Below are positions 22,679-33,970 of a stretch of DNA of 64,000 bases, one piece after another (the stretch's first letter is position 1; the number at the start of each line of letters is the position of its first letter). Origin of the DNA: Peronospora farinosa (lineage: Eukaryota; Oomycota; Peronosporomycetes; Peronosporales; Peronosporaceae); contig CANTFK010000921.1 of the NCBI GenBank assembly GCA_947646735.1, positions 186,001 through 250,000 on the forward strand. The letters run 5' to 3'. Both the position numbers and the translations under genes were made by a program. The notes under the pieces are model-generated. The model was not told where the DNA came from. It did not search any database and saw only the letters and a program-made list of their open reading frames with translations.

Positions 22679-24820
22679 CTACTGTCCATTGTCTCGTGTT
22701 TTCCAGTACTTCGCATATGAGTTTTCATGTTTGGCCAATTTCTTCGCAAGCTTCTTACGTTGACTTTTCTTGAGAGACTCGCCATCCTCGAGCGTTGGGA
22801 ATCCATTGGCATCAAACGTGTCAAATCGACCGGCAAACTCTGGTGATTCCTTGAAAAACTCTGAGGGAGGGATCTGCATAAGCATCTCGAGCTCCTGCTG
22901 TTTCTTCCTTAATCTTAGCGCTACCTCATCATCTTCGTTCATTGTCTTGTCAACTGGTTCTGCTCTTTGAGATGCTTCACGTTCTGCAAGCGAGAGTAAT
23001 TTAAACACGGAGCTTCCTGGTCCAAGGTCCTCGATTTGGATACCTAACTGAGGCAGCTCCTCGTTGCGCAAGGAGTCACATAAGGCGAGGACGCGAGTGT
23101 TGCTCAAATCCTTAGGGTCGCGCAGAGCTTCTTCTCGCACTGCAGCACGAAATTTGAGCAAAGAACGAAGCAGAGCCTCCTGTTCGTCCCTGCTAACTAA
23201 ATTATCACTTTCATTCAGCTGTTTGTGACCCAAAAGAGCGAATCGACGGCACATCATGGCTGAAAACTCGGCATGAAGTCCCTCCAGTCCAAAGAGGTCC
23301 AGCACCTCAAGCACGTAATCAGTCAATGCGATCAGCACCTCATTTGGAGCCTCCGTATCGCCTCTGTGCGTCAACAAGTATGTGTTTCCGCGTGATACCA
23401 GGTCCAATATAAGTAATAGCGCACGTGGCGTGTCTAAATCGTCTAATAAAACTTTGTCCACCTGCGCTTGGGTCATGAACAGTGCGTCCAACATTTCCAG
23501 GTCTTTTTTCTCACAGCGTTTTGACTTGACAGCATTGCTGCTAGAAATGTCACGATCACCGCCGTACGCCACAACACTTCGAAAAAAACCTCTCAGACGA
23601 TCTGCCACTACTACTGCATCTCGTATTCGATCCTCCGAGTAGATCAAGTTTGTGCGGTATTTGAACTGCAGACAAAATAGGCGAAAATGATCCGCTGTGT
23701 GCCCATCTTCCAAGAAATCCTTCACCGAGATAAAGTTCTTCAGCGACTTGGACATTTTCCTTCCGCGAATATACAAGTGTCCAAAGTGCACAAAATGTTT
23801 GCACCACTCTTTATCATGCCCACATTGAACTCCATGATTGTGCGCTTCACACTGTGCGATCTCATTGTTGTGGTGTGGAAATCGCAGATCCACTCCACCC
23901 GTGTGCACATCCAATTTATCCCCGAGCACATGATGTGTCATTGCCGAGCATTCAATATGCCACCCAGGTCTTCCCATTCCCCACGGGGATTGCCACGCCG
24001 GTTCATCTGGCTCCTTCGCCGCTTTCCACAGCGCAAAATCTCTCGGGTCTTTCTTTACTTTTTCCTCTTCTTCCACAGCTTGACTCTCCTCCACTGCCGC
24101 CACCGCTTCAGCCTGCATCTCTGCATTCTCCAACGTCTGCCGTCTCGGGTCCAGTTTGCCGTATCTTTTGCCCAATTTTTGGGTACTAAAGTACACTCCG
24201 GAGCCGTCCGTCGCCTCGTATGCAAATCCTTTTTTCTGAATTTCCTCAATGTATTTCACAATTTCTGGTAGATGTTCACTGACTCTGGTGATGACCGTTG
24301 GAGGCTTGATATAAAGCTTGGTCATATCTTGATGGAACTGCATCTCCTGTTCTCTAGCGAGCGTCTGGAAGCTCACGTTCTGTTCCTTTGCTCGCTTGAT
24401 AATCTTGTCATCTACGTCCGTGATGCCCATGACCAGCTGCACCTTGTAGCCCCCTGTACGCTCCGCCACACGACGGAGAATGTCTTGACTGACATAAGCT
24501 CGAGCATGTCCCAGATGCGCCTTATCGTACACGGTCGGGCCACACGCGTACCATTTCAGTACATTTGGAGTAACAGAGGTCTCTCGCGGAAAAGGCTCGT
24601 ATTGACCAGACAAGGCGTTAAACATTTTAAGATCTCGAGAGGTAGTTGAGAAAGGATAAGAGAAGGTGGAGAGAATGCAAAGACTTGGAACTGACGACGA
24701 TGGACGCAGAGAGACGCATGGGAACGAATGGCGATGCAGGAGGAAGCGCATTCGTACTGCTATTGCTGAGCTATGATATGTGGTGTGGAAGACATGAAAA
24801 TAATAATGGCTACAGACCAT
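22679..24820 (-). CDS. CARS: Cysteinyl-tRNA synthetase, probably dual-targeted
   Basis: 713 codons in one exon. It has the class I HIGH-type motif HLGH (about 24505-24515) preceded by the zinc-ligand motif ACGPTVYD, the GGVDLRFPHHNNEIAQ zinc/active-site region (about 23860-23910) and KMSKS at about 23745-23757. It attaches cysteine to tRNA-Cys. Met1 to Met66 read as a Ser/Arg/His-rich, acid-poor presequence, and Met66 (24625) begins directly before the catalytic core. Initiation at 24820 or 24751 could give a mitochondrial form and at 24625 a cytosolic form. An acidic Glu/Ala linker interrupts the connective region near 24060-24110. A broken inverted copy lies at 55.9-57.85 kb. Confidence 0.92.
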   Translation of the reverse strand: MVCSHYYFHVFHTTYHSSAIAVRMRFLLHRHSFPCVSLRPSSSVPSLCILSTFSYPFSTTSRDLKMFNALSGQYEPFPRETSVTPNVLKWYACGPTVYDKAHLGHARAYVSQDILRRVAERTGGYKVQLVMGITDVDDKIIKRAKEQNVSFQTLAREQEMQFHQDMTKLYIKPPTVITRVSEHLPEIVKYIEEIQKKGFAYEATDGSGVYFSTQKLGKRYGKLDPRRQTLENAEMQAEAVAAVEESQAVEEEEKVKKDPRDFALWKAAKEPDEPAWQSPWGMGRPGWHIECSAMTHHVLGDKLDVHTGGVDLRFPHHNNEIAQCEAHNHGVQCGHDKEWCKHFVHFGHLYIRGRKMSKSLKNFISVKDFLEDGHTADHFRLFCLQFKYRTNLIYSEDRIRDAVVVADRLRGFFRSVVAYGGDRDISSSNAVKSKRCEKKDLEMLDALFMTQAQVDKVLLDDLDTPRALLLILDLVSRGNTYLLTHRGDTEAPNEVLIALTDYVLEVLDLFGLEGLHAEFSAMMCRRFALLGHKQLNESDNLVSRDEQEALLRSLLKFRAAVREEALRDPKDLSNTRVLALCDSLRNEELPQLGIQIEDLGPGSSVFKLLSLAEREASQRAEPVDKTMNEDDEVALRLRKKQQELEMLMQIPPSEFFKESPEFAGRFDTFDANGFPTLEDGESLKKSQRKKLAKKLAKHENSYAKYWKTRDNGQ

Positions 24821-25042
24821 TTGTCGTTTACTTTAACAAAGCAATTTGATAAATACTTGAGCTCTATTACACTGTAGTTCTATATGTTAAATATACAGTA
24901 TAATTTTGCACCGCCACTTCAACTTGCTCCATAGTAAAAAACCGTCTCTTTTCGTGCGGCTATATTTCGAGCTTAATTACTATCAAGGGGTTTTCGTTAT
25001 TTCGACATTGTAATAAAAGACAGTGTTCATTCCGTCACCCCC
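24821..25042. promoter_or_regulatory. Divergent promoter between CysRS and the WW-WH2 gene
   Basis: 222 bp separate the two start codons. On the plus side TCATTCC (25027-25033) fits the oomycete initiator and lies 9 nt before the ATG at 25043. No equivalent is clear on the CysRS side. Confidence 0.5.
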
Positions 25043-25904
25043 ATGGCCCTTCCCGCTCCGTGGCTGTCGTACAAGACACAGGATGGCAAGGTAAGTTCAT
25101 GACTATCAACTTGTTGACCTTGTACGATAACTAGTGCTTTTCTTCCTGACTTGTCACTTAAAGTTGAATGTCGGAATAATTCTTCCTTCTCATCGTAACC
25201 TCTAAACCAGAATTCTAATGGGTGGTATTTACCCCTTATAGGAATATTACTACAATCCAGAGACAAAAGTTACGACATGGACACGGCCTTCCAGAGGTTC
25301 CTCATCTTCCAGTAAGACACCGCCCAAACGCGAGCACCACAAGACTAACAGCTCTCCAGCTCTAGGGGCCGAACGAGGCGGCTTGCTAGCTCAGATTCAA
25401 CAAGGAACAAATCTAAAGAAGGTCAAGACGGTGGAGAAAACGCTGTTTGCTGGTCATCCAAGTGGTGGCAGTGGTAAAGGAACAGGAGCTGGAGCTGGAG
25501 CTGGAGTTGGAACTGGAGCTGGAGTTGGAGCTTCTGCACCAGCTGCTAGTGGGGGAGGTGGCATGGGGTCGATGATGGCGGCAATCAAGTCTGGCGGAAA
25601 TTTGAGGAAGGCTCCAAGCTCAAGTATGCAAAAAGAAAATATCAGTGGCGGTGCTAGTGCCTCGAATGGCGCGGGAGGCTTTGCGGAGATCATGCGGAAA
25701 AACCGCGAAGCTGCTGCGCGGAGATCCGGGGGCGGTTCGGCCCCATTGACGCAAAATGGCAGCTCGGCACCTTCAACGCCACGGCAAATGCCTTCAGCTC
25801 CAAGTTCGGGGGGCTACGAGAATGGCAACAATTCGGTAGAGATACGACTAGCAGCGATTGAGAGCAAACTTGACAAGATCATGGCACATCTAGGCATTAA
25901 TTAG
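25043..25904 (+). CDS. WW domain plus WH2 motif protein, actin-regulator-like
   Basis: Exon 1 is 25043-25090 (GTAAGT donor). Intron 25091-25241 ends in TATAG. Exon 2 is 25242-25904; total 236 residues. Residues about 5-33 form a WW domain (Trp7, YYYN at 18-21, Trp29, Pro32), split by the intron right after the GK turn. Residues about 60-77 match a WH2 actin-binding motif (LLAQIQ-GT-LKKVK). A Gly/Ala-rich hexanucleotide-repeat linker and a basic segment follow, and a C-terminal heptad-like helix (residues about 212-235) may oligomerise. The order resembles WASP/VASP-type actin regulators, which bind G-actin through WH2 and proline-rich partners through WW. The function is inferred. Confidence 0.75.
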
Positions 25905-26161
25905 CAGGTTTGAATTTCTATTGCAAACATCAGCCACGTTGGAGGTACAATGCTTATCAACAAGTATAGCATTCGATGAAGGATGAGATTGAAAGGCTTG
26001 GCTTATGGTTTGTCGTAGTCATTGTGGACACAAGTGCTGATCACGACTTGAGCTGTTAGTGCCAACATGAGTGAAATCAACAAGACGAACAAGCTGCCTG
26101 TCAAACCTTTTCAACGCTCTACTATTCTCTTCATCTAGCTACAGACTTGGCTGTAGCTTAC
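25905..26161. other. Convergent 3' intergenic region
   Basis: 257 bp between the stop codons of the WW-WH2 gene and the ZNF598-like gene. It probably holds both 3' UTRs; nothing else is seen. Confidence 0.5.
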
Positions 26162-28453
26162 TTAACCAAAATGCATGGCCATTTCCTGGAGTGACATTGT
26201 TTTCTTCTTTTGCTTCTTCTTACCATTGCTTCGACCGCCATGAGAGGTGCTTGGACCACGGTCCTGTGCTATCGCCTGCACCTGGTCATCCCACGTCGCA
26301 CGTGTTACGGGCTGCACGCCAATCGGCTTGGCAGCCTTTGGCAACTCAGGAAAGTCGCTCTTAGCGGTCTTAAAACTGGGTACTGCAGGAGGCACAGTAT
26401 TCTGGCATAGCTCTGGAGTCCGGGTTGACGCATATGCCGAAGCAGCAGCGTCGTGTCCAGCCGACAATGATGATGACGATGAAACACTAAGACTAGTGAA
26501 AGCGTCGACCAGAGCGCTCTGAGGCTTGGTACTCGTAGAAGATGTAGATACGCGAGGCACGGCAGGTGGTGGTGCCTGCCAGCTATCAGACGAACTCCAC
26601 TGTGTGGTTGGCTGAGTATCTCGACCTAATATTGAGCGCATATTCGTATTATGCACAATTGCAGAGGGCTTCCGCCCCATAGCCGTTTTCACGCCACTCT
26701 CCTTCATTGCATTTCCCCATCCAGACTGTGACGGTGTCGGTGGCTGGCGGTTGTTATTTTGGCGCAAAGTTGGCGCCTTTTGTTCCGTTTGAACTCGCTG
26801 CTGTTTGGTAACCTTCTTGTTTCGCTTCGAGGTCGACTCCTGGAAACCATTGGCGTGAACGCGTTGTTGTTTCTTTATCTGTTTGTGATATGCAAAGAAT
26901 GTGTCGACTTGCTCCTTGTCCGGAGACAGTCGCATCAGCGGTAAGAAAAGCTGTGAAAAGTCTGCAGGCGAGAGCAAATCACGCATTTTGGCGTAAAAAG
27001 CTGAAACTTCCATCTCACCCAAGCGAAATCGCTTGCAATCCTCGCGAAAGACTTCGTACTTGGCATCACTACCCAGAACCTGGCGGATCTTGAGCACAAC
27101 TGCAGTCTTAGATGGTGCTGAACTCACAGATTCGTCATCTTCCGACTCGGACTCATCTTCCTGAAGTGCAGGAGCGGAGGCGGCCAACTTCTCTTCGAAG
27201 CCGCCGCCCGACTTCCGGCCTTTCTTTCTTCCTTTATTATTCTTTCGAGCAGGCTTCAACACTCCGAGCAGCGGATTGTTTGCGCCTAACACTGCGGCAG
27301 CCGAAGCCAAATTTGGATTCTCGTACTCCCACCCGTTGTTGTTCATGTGCGCGCGCAAAGCTGCCGAAGGTGGTGGGGCCAGTACGTTGCGGAATGTCGA
27401 GCCAGATCTGTTCGCAGACGAGCTTGATGCTAGTGCCGGGAAGTCCTCGGATGTCGCGCGGCGAGACACTGCTTGGTTATCCCACAACGAGAATGACGGT
27501 CCTGCGGCGGCGCTGTCTGACCCTGAAAGTGACGGAAAGTCTGCGACATTGATCGTGTGGTTTCCCGTCGACTGCTGGAACAACCTCGGGTCTTGAAACT
27601 GCTCTTCATCTCTCTGCGATGCCCGACGGACCGTGAAATGTACGTCGATCTTGCGACTCGTCCGAATATGCGGATGGTCGACTGTCAAATGTGCCTGGAG
27701 ATCCAAATGTGTCTTAAAGACGACAAACTTTTTGGCTAAACACTCTCGTTCTTCACATAAAAAGTGATCAGCTCGAAAATGATTTTCCAAGTCGTTATAG
27801 TCCTTGTAGTATCGGTTCTGGACATGTAACTGATACAAACAGATATCGCACTCAAAATGGTTTTTTCTCAAATGGTCGTACAGTTCCGTCGTTGAATAAA
27901 ACCTGGAGAAACAAAAATCACATTTTGGGTGGCCCATAAACCCTTCTCTTGGCATCCCTTTGGTACTGTGTGTCTTGACTTGATCCTTTGTAAATAGCTC
28001 CAGCTCTTCTAGAAACACCTTCTTATGTTCCAGACAAGTGTTACAGTACTGCAACCCATGCACATCCAGCACATGGGTCCGCAAAGAAGCCACCGTCGTA
28101 AATTTCTTGCCACATTTCTTGCACCAGGGGTCCCGCAGCTTCCGAATACGTTTCACATAATCTTCCTTTAGGAAAAACATAGCAGATGCGTCGTCAAACA
28201 CGTGTGCCGGACCGATATTATCTCCCCAGTCTTGAAATGAATCAAAACTCTGTTCTTCGCTTGTCACACACACGACACGCGGCATGTCCGTCTTGCACAT
28301 GACGCACGTTGTTTGACCCAATAATTGACGTAGACGCAATGCACAGATACTACAGCATCCAGGATGATTGCATACACCGACAGTATTATAGCGCGATATG
28401 TTGTCAATTGTATTGCAGCATAGCACGCATGAAGAGGAGGTGGACTCGGCCAT
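26162..28453 (-). CDS. ZNF598: ZNF598/Hel2-like RING E3 ubiquitin ligase
   Basis: 763 codons from the ATG at 28453. Residues 9-53 form a C3HC4 RING (C9-X2-C12, C28-X-H30, C34-X2-C37, C50-X2-C53). Several C2H2/CxxC zinc fingers follow in residues about 115-270 (WCKKCGKKF, CDFCFSRFYS, CDICLYQLH), then a low-complexity tail with PSLSG-type patches. This RING plus zinc-finger order is characteristic of ZNF598/Hel2, which senses collided ribosomes and ubiquitinates small-subunit proteins to trigger ribosome-associated quality control. Length is near the usual 600-900. An initiator-like TCATTCT lies at 28489-28495 (minus), about 36 nt before the start. Confidence 0.85.
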   Translation of the reverse strand: MAESTSSSCVLCCNTIDNISRYNTVGVCNHPGCCSICALRLRQLLGQTTCVMCKTDMPRVVCVTSEEQSFDSFQDWGDNIGPAHVFDDASAMFFLKEDYVKRIRKLRDPWCKKCGKKFTTVASLRTHVLDVHGLQYCNTCLEHKKVFLEELELFTKDQVKTHSTKGMPREGFMGHPKCDFCFSRFYSTTELYDHLRKNHFECDICLYQLHVQNRYYKDYNDLENHFRADHFLCEERECLAKKFVVFKTHLDLQAHLTVDHPHIRTSRKIDVHFTVRRASQRDEEQFQDPRLFQQSTGNHTINVADFPSLSGSDSAAAGPSFSLWDNQAVSRRATSEDFPALASSSSANRSGSTFRNVLAPPPSAALRAHMNNNGWEYENPNLASAAAVLGANNPLLGVLKPARKNNKGRKKGRKSGGGFEEKLAASAPALQEDESESEDDESVSSAPSKTAVVLKIRQVLGSDAKYEVFREDCKRFRLGEMEVSAFYAKMRDLLSPADFSQLFLPLMRLSPDKEQVDTFFAYHKQIKKQQRVHANGFQESTSKRNKKVTKQQRVQTEQKAPTLRQNNNRQPPTPSQSGWGNAMKESGVKTAMGRKPSAIVHNTNMRSILGRDTQPTTQWSSSDSWQAPPPAVPRVSTSSTSTKPQSALVDAFTSLSVSSSSSLSAGHDAAASAYASTRTPELCQNTVPPAVPSFKTAKSDFPELPKAAKPIGVQPVTRATWDDQVQAIAQDRGPSTSHGGRSNGKKKQKKKTMSLQEMAMHFG

Positions 28454-28639
28454 GATCAACGGAGAGTCTGCTTTGGTTGGCTAATATTAGAATGAGAAGC
28501 TATTGTTACCAAAATCTAACAATGAATTTCTAAACGATAAGAAAAAAAAGTGTTGGGTTTCTAAACGACCAGGGGTCTCTTTTTGAAATTACAAAAATAA
28601 CCTAAACGTGATCACGTGGCTCACGCGATTACTCTTGAC
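28454..28639. promoter_or_regulatory. Divergent promoter between ZNF598-like and MRM1-like genes
   Basis: 186 bp between the two start codons. On the minus strand TCATTCTAATATTAG (about 28481-28495) fits an initiator for the ZNF598-like gene. A CACGTG lies at 28614-28619 just before the plus-strand start. Confidence 0.45.
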
Positions 28640-30037
28640 ATGCTGCGGACAAGACGTCATTCAAATGTGACTCCATTATTCCAGTCTCGTTCCATGGGTG
28701 TCACTTTTTCTTTCAAGCCTTTCTTTGCAACGTTATGGTCGTCTTCATTGCGTGCTCAGAACGTAAAACCGACACGTTCGAGACCTTTCAAAGAACGTGG
28801 AGGAGGTCGATGGCGCGATGAAAAACGTCGTCCTCCTCTCATGCGCACAAACGATGGAAAGGACGTCCCGCAATTGGCAGGAGAAGGTGTTTATGGCATT
28901 CACAGTGTGTTGCAGGTGCTAGCGAGTGGTCATCGGGATACACACGCTCTGTATGTGAAAGAGGAGCGTTTCCCGTCGGACGGACACTACGCGCAGAAGA
29001 AAAATGTGGCGAATGTGCGAACTATAGAACGCATTAAGGAGTTGGCAAAGATCAATGGGGTGGAGATATACAAGACAAGCAAGTGGATGCTCAATCATAT
29101 TACAGGGGACAAACCACATCAAGTTAGAGGAGAAGTTTGTGGTAAAGGATCTCTACCTATGTTGTACTGATATTCGTGATTTTCTTTTTGATCCAGGGTG
29201 TTGTCCTTGATGCTGCTTCGATTCAATTGAAAGAGTTTGTCCCGGCAACTCCATCAGGTTGGTGATATCAATGGAGTTTATGTATCATTATACAGTTGTT
29301 TATTGCCTTTGTTTGTTTGCATGTGTTACAAGTATTCACCAAATCAACACGAGCGCCAGTGATTTTAGTGCTGGACGAGATTCATGATCCGCAGAATTTA
29401 GGAGCAATCCTCCGTTCTGCGCATTTTTTAGGCTGCACGGCGATTGTTGTGAGCGACCAGAACAGCGCTCCATTGTCTCCGGCCGTCTCGCGCGCGTCAG
29501 TTGGTGCACTGGAAGTCTTGGTTGCTAATGTAGGTTCGTGTCACCTTCGCTTTTACTTTTGCTGATATTGACGACAATGATACTGCAGGATAAGTTGCTG
29601 AAGGCAAGGAATTTGCATGAGATTCTTGTAGTCAGTGGCGACCTCGGCTGGCGAATCGTTGGTGCTAGCAGTGGACCTAACTCCATTACATCCTCCAAGC
29701 TCTCAGATTGCGCCCAACCCACGATTCTTGTCATGGTAAGCTTACGGTTGTATGTAGTTGCTAAGACGATAAAAAATGAATGTCTCTGACGCATGTTTGA
29801 TTGTTGGCTCGTCATAGGGCAACGAACACCGTGGACTCCGCAAGGGTATCCGCCAGTGCTGCCAGGAGATTGTCACTATTCCAGGTATATGCGCATGGTA
29901 TGCTTAAAAGTATCGCTTGAAGTGTTTAACACGCCATCGCATTCGACACAGGGCAGGCTACGGACGACGACACATGCGTGGACTCACTCAACGTCAGCGT
30001 TGCGTCCGCGATTCTACTATACGAGCTATTGCGCTAG
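28640..30037 (+). CDS. MRM1: SpoU/TrmH-family rRNA 2'-O-methyltransferase, MRM1/RlmB-like
   Basis: Six exons join in phase: 28640-29122, 29197-29257, 29333-29529, 29589-29735, 29818-29884 and 29952-30037, giving 346 residues. All introns are GT-AG. The N-terminus is Arg/Ser/Phe-rich and free of acidic residues, like a mitochondrial presequence. The RlmB-type substrate-binding motif GEGVYGIHSV follows (about 28885-28915). Then come the three SpoU motifs: DPQNLGAILRSA (about 29386-29421), GNEHRGL (29818-29838) and DSLNVSVASAILLYE (about 29983-30027). The three motifs form the trefoil-knot AdoMet site. By analogy it 2'-O-methylates a guanosine of mitochondrial large-subunit rRNA. The stop lies 46 bp from the INTS4 stop. 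Confidence 0.85.
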
Positions 30038-30083
30038 CAAGCACGATAACATGTCCTGAGAGTACGACAACAATTTCTTGCTC

Positions 30084-33000
30084 TCATGGTGCAGTCGACA
30101 ACTTCGCCTGCCTCAATGTATAACTTGTGCGGTGGAAGATAGGCACGCGAACAGAAGCAGATATCTCTGTGAACATTTGGGGACTTGCTTCGCCAGATCC
30201 GGGAACATACTGCTTGCATAGTAACGTCAAGTTAATCGAAAGTCAATCATCCCCCCTCATACATACTAGTAATATGCACGTCTGCATACCTTGACACTGC
30301 CGGGCAATGTTGGATGACCGAGACACACTGCCACAACGAATGCGGTTGGATCTGAAAATGGCGATACTGTCAGTCTGATCGTGTGGTCGACCCAGTGTTT
30401 TCGAGGTCCTCGAATGTGGATGCAATTTGCTGGCACATGATGGTACGCCATATTGCCATTAGGGAGCACGCTCTTGATGTATACCTGAGTAACATTCCGG
30501 ACGTTTGTCAGCGAAAAGCGTATGCGCTGCTCAAACGGCCAGTTTGCTGTTACTTCTCGCGGGTCTGGCTTGGTACTCGCGCGCGAAGTGATTTCTTGAA
30601 TTGAGGCGAGCGCGATAGCCACATGTTGGTAGCGGCTACTACCTAAACCGCTCGTCAAAGGTTCATAACGAGAGATTGCGGTTTCGATTAGCGCCGCAGG
30701 CCACGCCTTACGAACGATAGCCACGAAGGCACGCTTCAGTTCGTTCAGTGATCTTACTTCCGACAACGACTGGATCGGTGACCAAACATCGTCTTGGCGC
30801 TGATTGTCGCTCACAAGAAAGCACAGCCGAGTTGCCTCTTCGCCGACCCAGCGCAGATTTTCAATAGTTTGAAGACTATCGGTGGAGTTTTGCAGTGATG
30901 CAAGTACAAGACCTACGCGGCCAAGCAAGACGAGCTAGTGTACACAGAAAGATAAAAATATTAGTAGCTATGAGAGACAGCTCAACAGTTTACAAATAGA
31001 CACACAAACCAACCTGTAGCAGCTCCATGCGGGGCAATAAACTCAGAGCAAAAGCTTTGACGTAGAGACCTGAGGCAGCATCAACTATTTGTTGACATCC
31101 TTTTTGCAGGTCCATTAAAAGATATAGATGGGTAAATGCTTGTGCTTCGTCCTGGTCTTGACTCCCCCTGCTACTGTTGTTCGTGTGTCCAGAGGTCACG
31201 CTAGGACTAGTACTGAGCATAGCCTTCATTGATACATACTTGTGTACCGGCGTTGGCGCAGCTGATGCATCAGGAAACGATTGCACGTATTGGCGCAAGC
31301 GAACAAGGATATCCGCAAGTCTAAACGAAACGTCAAGGTCATCTGTGGCAAGCGCTGTGCGAAGTCGACAAATCTACATAGATGCACAAGTACATTAGCC
31401 GCTGTTAAACAAATCATACGAATGATGGGGTCAGGAGCTCACCGCTTTCAGATAAATAGCAACAGTTCCGTCCGATGGAGACATCCGAAGGGTTTTCATA
31501 GCACTGACCGCTCGAGTGGACACACTACGGGGCTTTTGCGAGAATTGAGGCGCCTCCGACGGCGAACGACTGAGAAAGAACAAGCTAGATCCGTCTGATG
31601 GAGGCTTAGCCTTGTCAGTACTTGCTGATATTTCGCTATTTGCGCGCCCCGTTTGGCCAAGTAAAGCTTGACAGACGCGCCGTAATAGACGGTGTTTGCT
31701 GTTGTGATGAGATATCTCCCGTTGAAGGCGGTCTGACAGGGCAACGTCCGCTTGCAGCACTTTGGCGCACTTATTTTTAAGCGATTGTATCGTGGCAAGA
31801 AGTCGCTCGTTCCAGTAATGTGCATCCTCGTCTATGTCATCGTCACGGTCGAACAAAGGTGAAGCCGCAATTTCTAGTACGAAGTCAACAAAGCGCTGGA
31901 CTGCCCAGACACTTGACAAATCGCAATACTGAAACACGAGCAAGGTTCCGATCACTGCGTCTTTGCTAATGTCTGCACTTGAGACAGCACAACCAACCAG
32001 ACAGCTCAAATCAGTGCTGGAAATGGTGAATTCTGTCTTAGTATCGACCCTATGCCGGCACGCTAGCAGGCAACCCAATGAGTTTACCAGCACGCGACAC
32101 AGCTGCGCAACGCTGGATATCCTTGCACGTGGTAAAATGTCGAAATGCGCCGTAATGGCGCGCTCTAACACTCGTTTGTTCCACTGCCCAGCACCCGCAT
32201 CAGGAGTTGTCGCCATTTCACTTAATCTAGCAATGGTACGCGAGGCTTCTGCAGACACATTGATGTCGACATCCTCCAAAAGGGATAGCAACACACCGCT
32301 AGACATCATACGGCGTGTGTTCATCTCCACAACTTCAGGTAACACATCAATCACCGCTTCGTCGATTTGTGTTTTAATCAAAGCGTGTTCCACAACATCG
32401 CTTCTTAACACCCGAGAAAATTGACGCAAACACCTTGCGACTTCAGCCCGCATCGCGTCCTCCGTATCATAGCCAGCCATGCACAATACATAAAAGGTTT
32501 TCTCTGGCAAAAACAACGGCATCTTTGCCGTAGTAACAGACGTCGACGATGGGAAATACTTGCTACTACCAGCTTCATATTGCGAGTGCCGATTCGCCAA
32601 CGCCATGAGTACTTGAGCCGCCAGCACTTTCACTTCGTCGCTTTGTGCAAACAACACAAAGGCCGTGAATTGGTCAAAATACTCTGCTACAACATCAACT
32701 GTCCCAGGAGTCGGAGCCATTTCTGCAAAGCACCGTCCTTCGTCATCCAGTCTCAAATATCCACGCAAACAGATGATCTGCATGCCAGTGTCGTGGTCTT
32801 TCACACACGTATGCAGGAGCTTCTCAACCTGTTTGTACTTTTTCGTAAGCATGAGGCAGTCCATGACGATGCGCATCATATCTCGACGGAGCTTAAAGTC
32901 TTCAGCCACACTCATACACTGCATGAGCTGCTCGCCCATGGCGTCCACTTGGATCATGGGCTCCACCACAGCAGCTTTGACAGCCAATAGCTGTCGAAGG

Positions 33001-33443
33001 CCTCGTACAATGGCGCCCACAACAATAGCTCCGCTACTACGGGTGTCTTTATTGGTCTGATTTCCATCGGTCGGCGTCTCCGACTGCGTCTGATTTTGCT
33101 GTAGGAACGAGAAGAGAAAGTCAATTGCTGCCGCTGTCATGGCCCCCGGAGATGCTGCAACTGAGCTGTATTGTAGCAGAAGACGGGCTTGTAAATGAGG
33201 GTCTGAGGTACTTTGTAACTTGGTGCGGATGGTATCCAGGACAGCCATGGGGTGAGGTGTTTCAAAACCTTTTACTGACGTTGTTATGAGACTTTGGGAG
33301 ACGGGAATTACATCAGAATAAAGAGAAGACGTAGGAGAAGAAAGGCATGGTCGCTTTGAGTTTACATTGGCTGCAACTTTCGCACTGTCACCATCTGAAG
33401 TCGACCTTTCCCATTCCCGTGCACGCTTGCCTACCGAGCTCAT
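30084..33443 (-). CDS. INTS4: Integrator complex subunit 4-like HEAT-repeat protein
   Basis: Four exons join in phase: 33443-31443, 31373-31014, 30934-30290 and 30209-30084 (an acceptor 3 nt earlier at 30212 is equally good), 1043 residues. Introns are 69, 79 and 80 nt. Residues about 60-620 are HEAT/ARM-type helical repeats with a 'SGVLLSLLED-D..V...A' patch like that in INTS4. The C-terminal part is beta-rich, with VYIKSVLPNG and a terminal segment resembling the INTS4 C-terminal domain that contacts the INTS9-INTS11 endonuclease. Integrator cleaves snRNA 3' ends and attenuates RNA polymerase II. The start at 33443 is chosen because the upstream in-frame ATGs read through hydrophobic, non-coding-looking sequence. 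A CCATTTT initiator-like site lies 10 nt upstream. Confidence 0.75.
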
Positions 33444-33970
33444 TTTAGTTAAAAAATGGGTCATGAAATATGGGAATACAAAAAAAAGAGTATAAAAAAC
33501 TAATGACATGGCTACCTTTGAAAATGGCTGCACTTCTCAATTTGCCAACTAATCGTCGTATCTTTATTAGAAACCCCTCTCTCAGCCGTCCATTTCTTAT
33601 CAATTGTCGTGATGACGAATCCAGCTGCTTCCCATCTCCTGTTCCTTTCGATCAGTCGGCCCCCGTCGCTTTTGACCCGGCTCTCGATCCTGAAATTGAT
33701 ATTCAGCCTGGGGCTACTGTTGCCACGGGTCTCGATGCTGGTTCTTGCGTCGTCGGCATAGAATTCGCTATGGTGGCGCTTTCTGTCCCGTCGTCCTTGG
33801 ACGCGTTGTAGTCGCCTCCTTTACACACTCTTCCTGCTTCTCCGCCAACGCTGTTTTCTGACGTTACATTCTCCTCAGACGACGCCGATATGCCCAAATT
33901 CGTCGTGTCTCCGGTACTTCCAACCGACAGCATTGTTAAGATGACCCCGGCGGTTGTCGTCAAAGTTTCA
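33444..33970. other. Flank between INTS4 and the outer retrotransposon
   Basis: About 530 bp. A plus-strand frame 33470-33811 is open for 113 codons and becomes fairly protein-like from about 33560 (Pro/Asp-rich). It begins in AT-rich promoter sequence and ends without a recognisable domain. It may be a remnant of another repeat; I do not call it a gene. Confidence 0.35.

Noticed and set aside
31374..31442. Alternative acceptors in the first INTS4 intron
   Set aside because: Other AG sites give stops or the wrong phase; only the TAG at 31376-31374 restores a continuous helical protein.
33470..33811. Plus-strand ORF of 113 codons as a gene
   Set aside because: It starts within the INTS4 promoter, has no recognisable domain and ends close to an LTR; kept only as an uncertain remnant.
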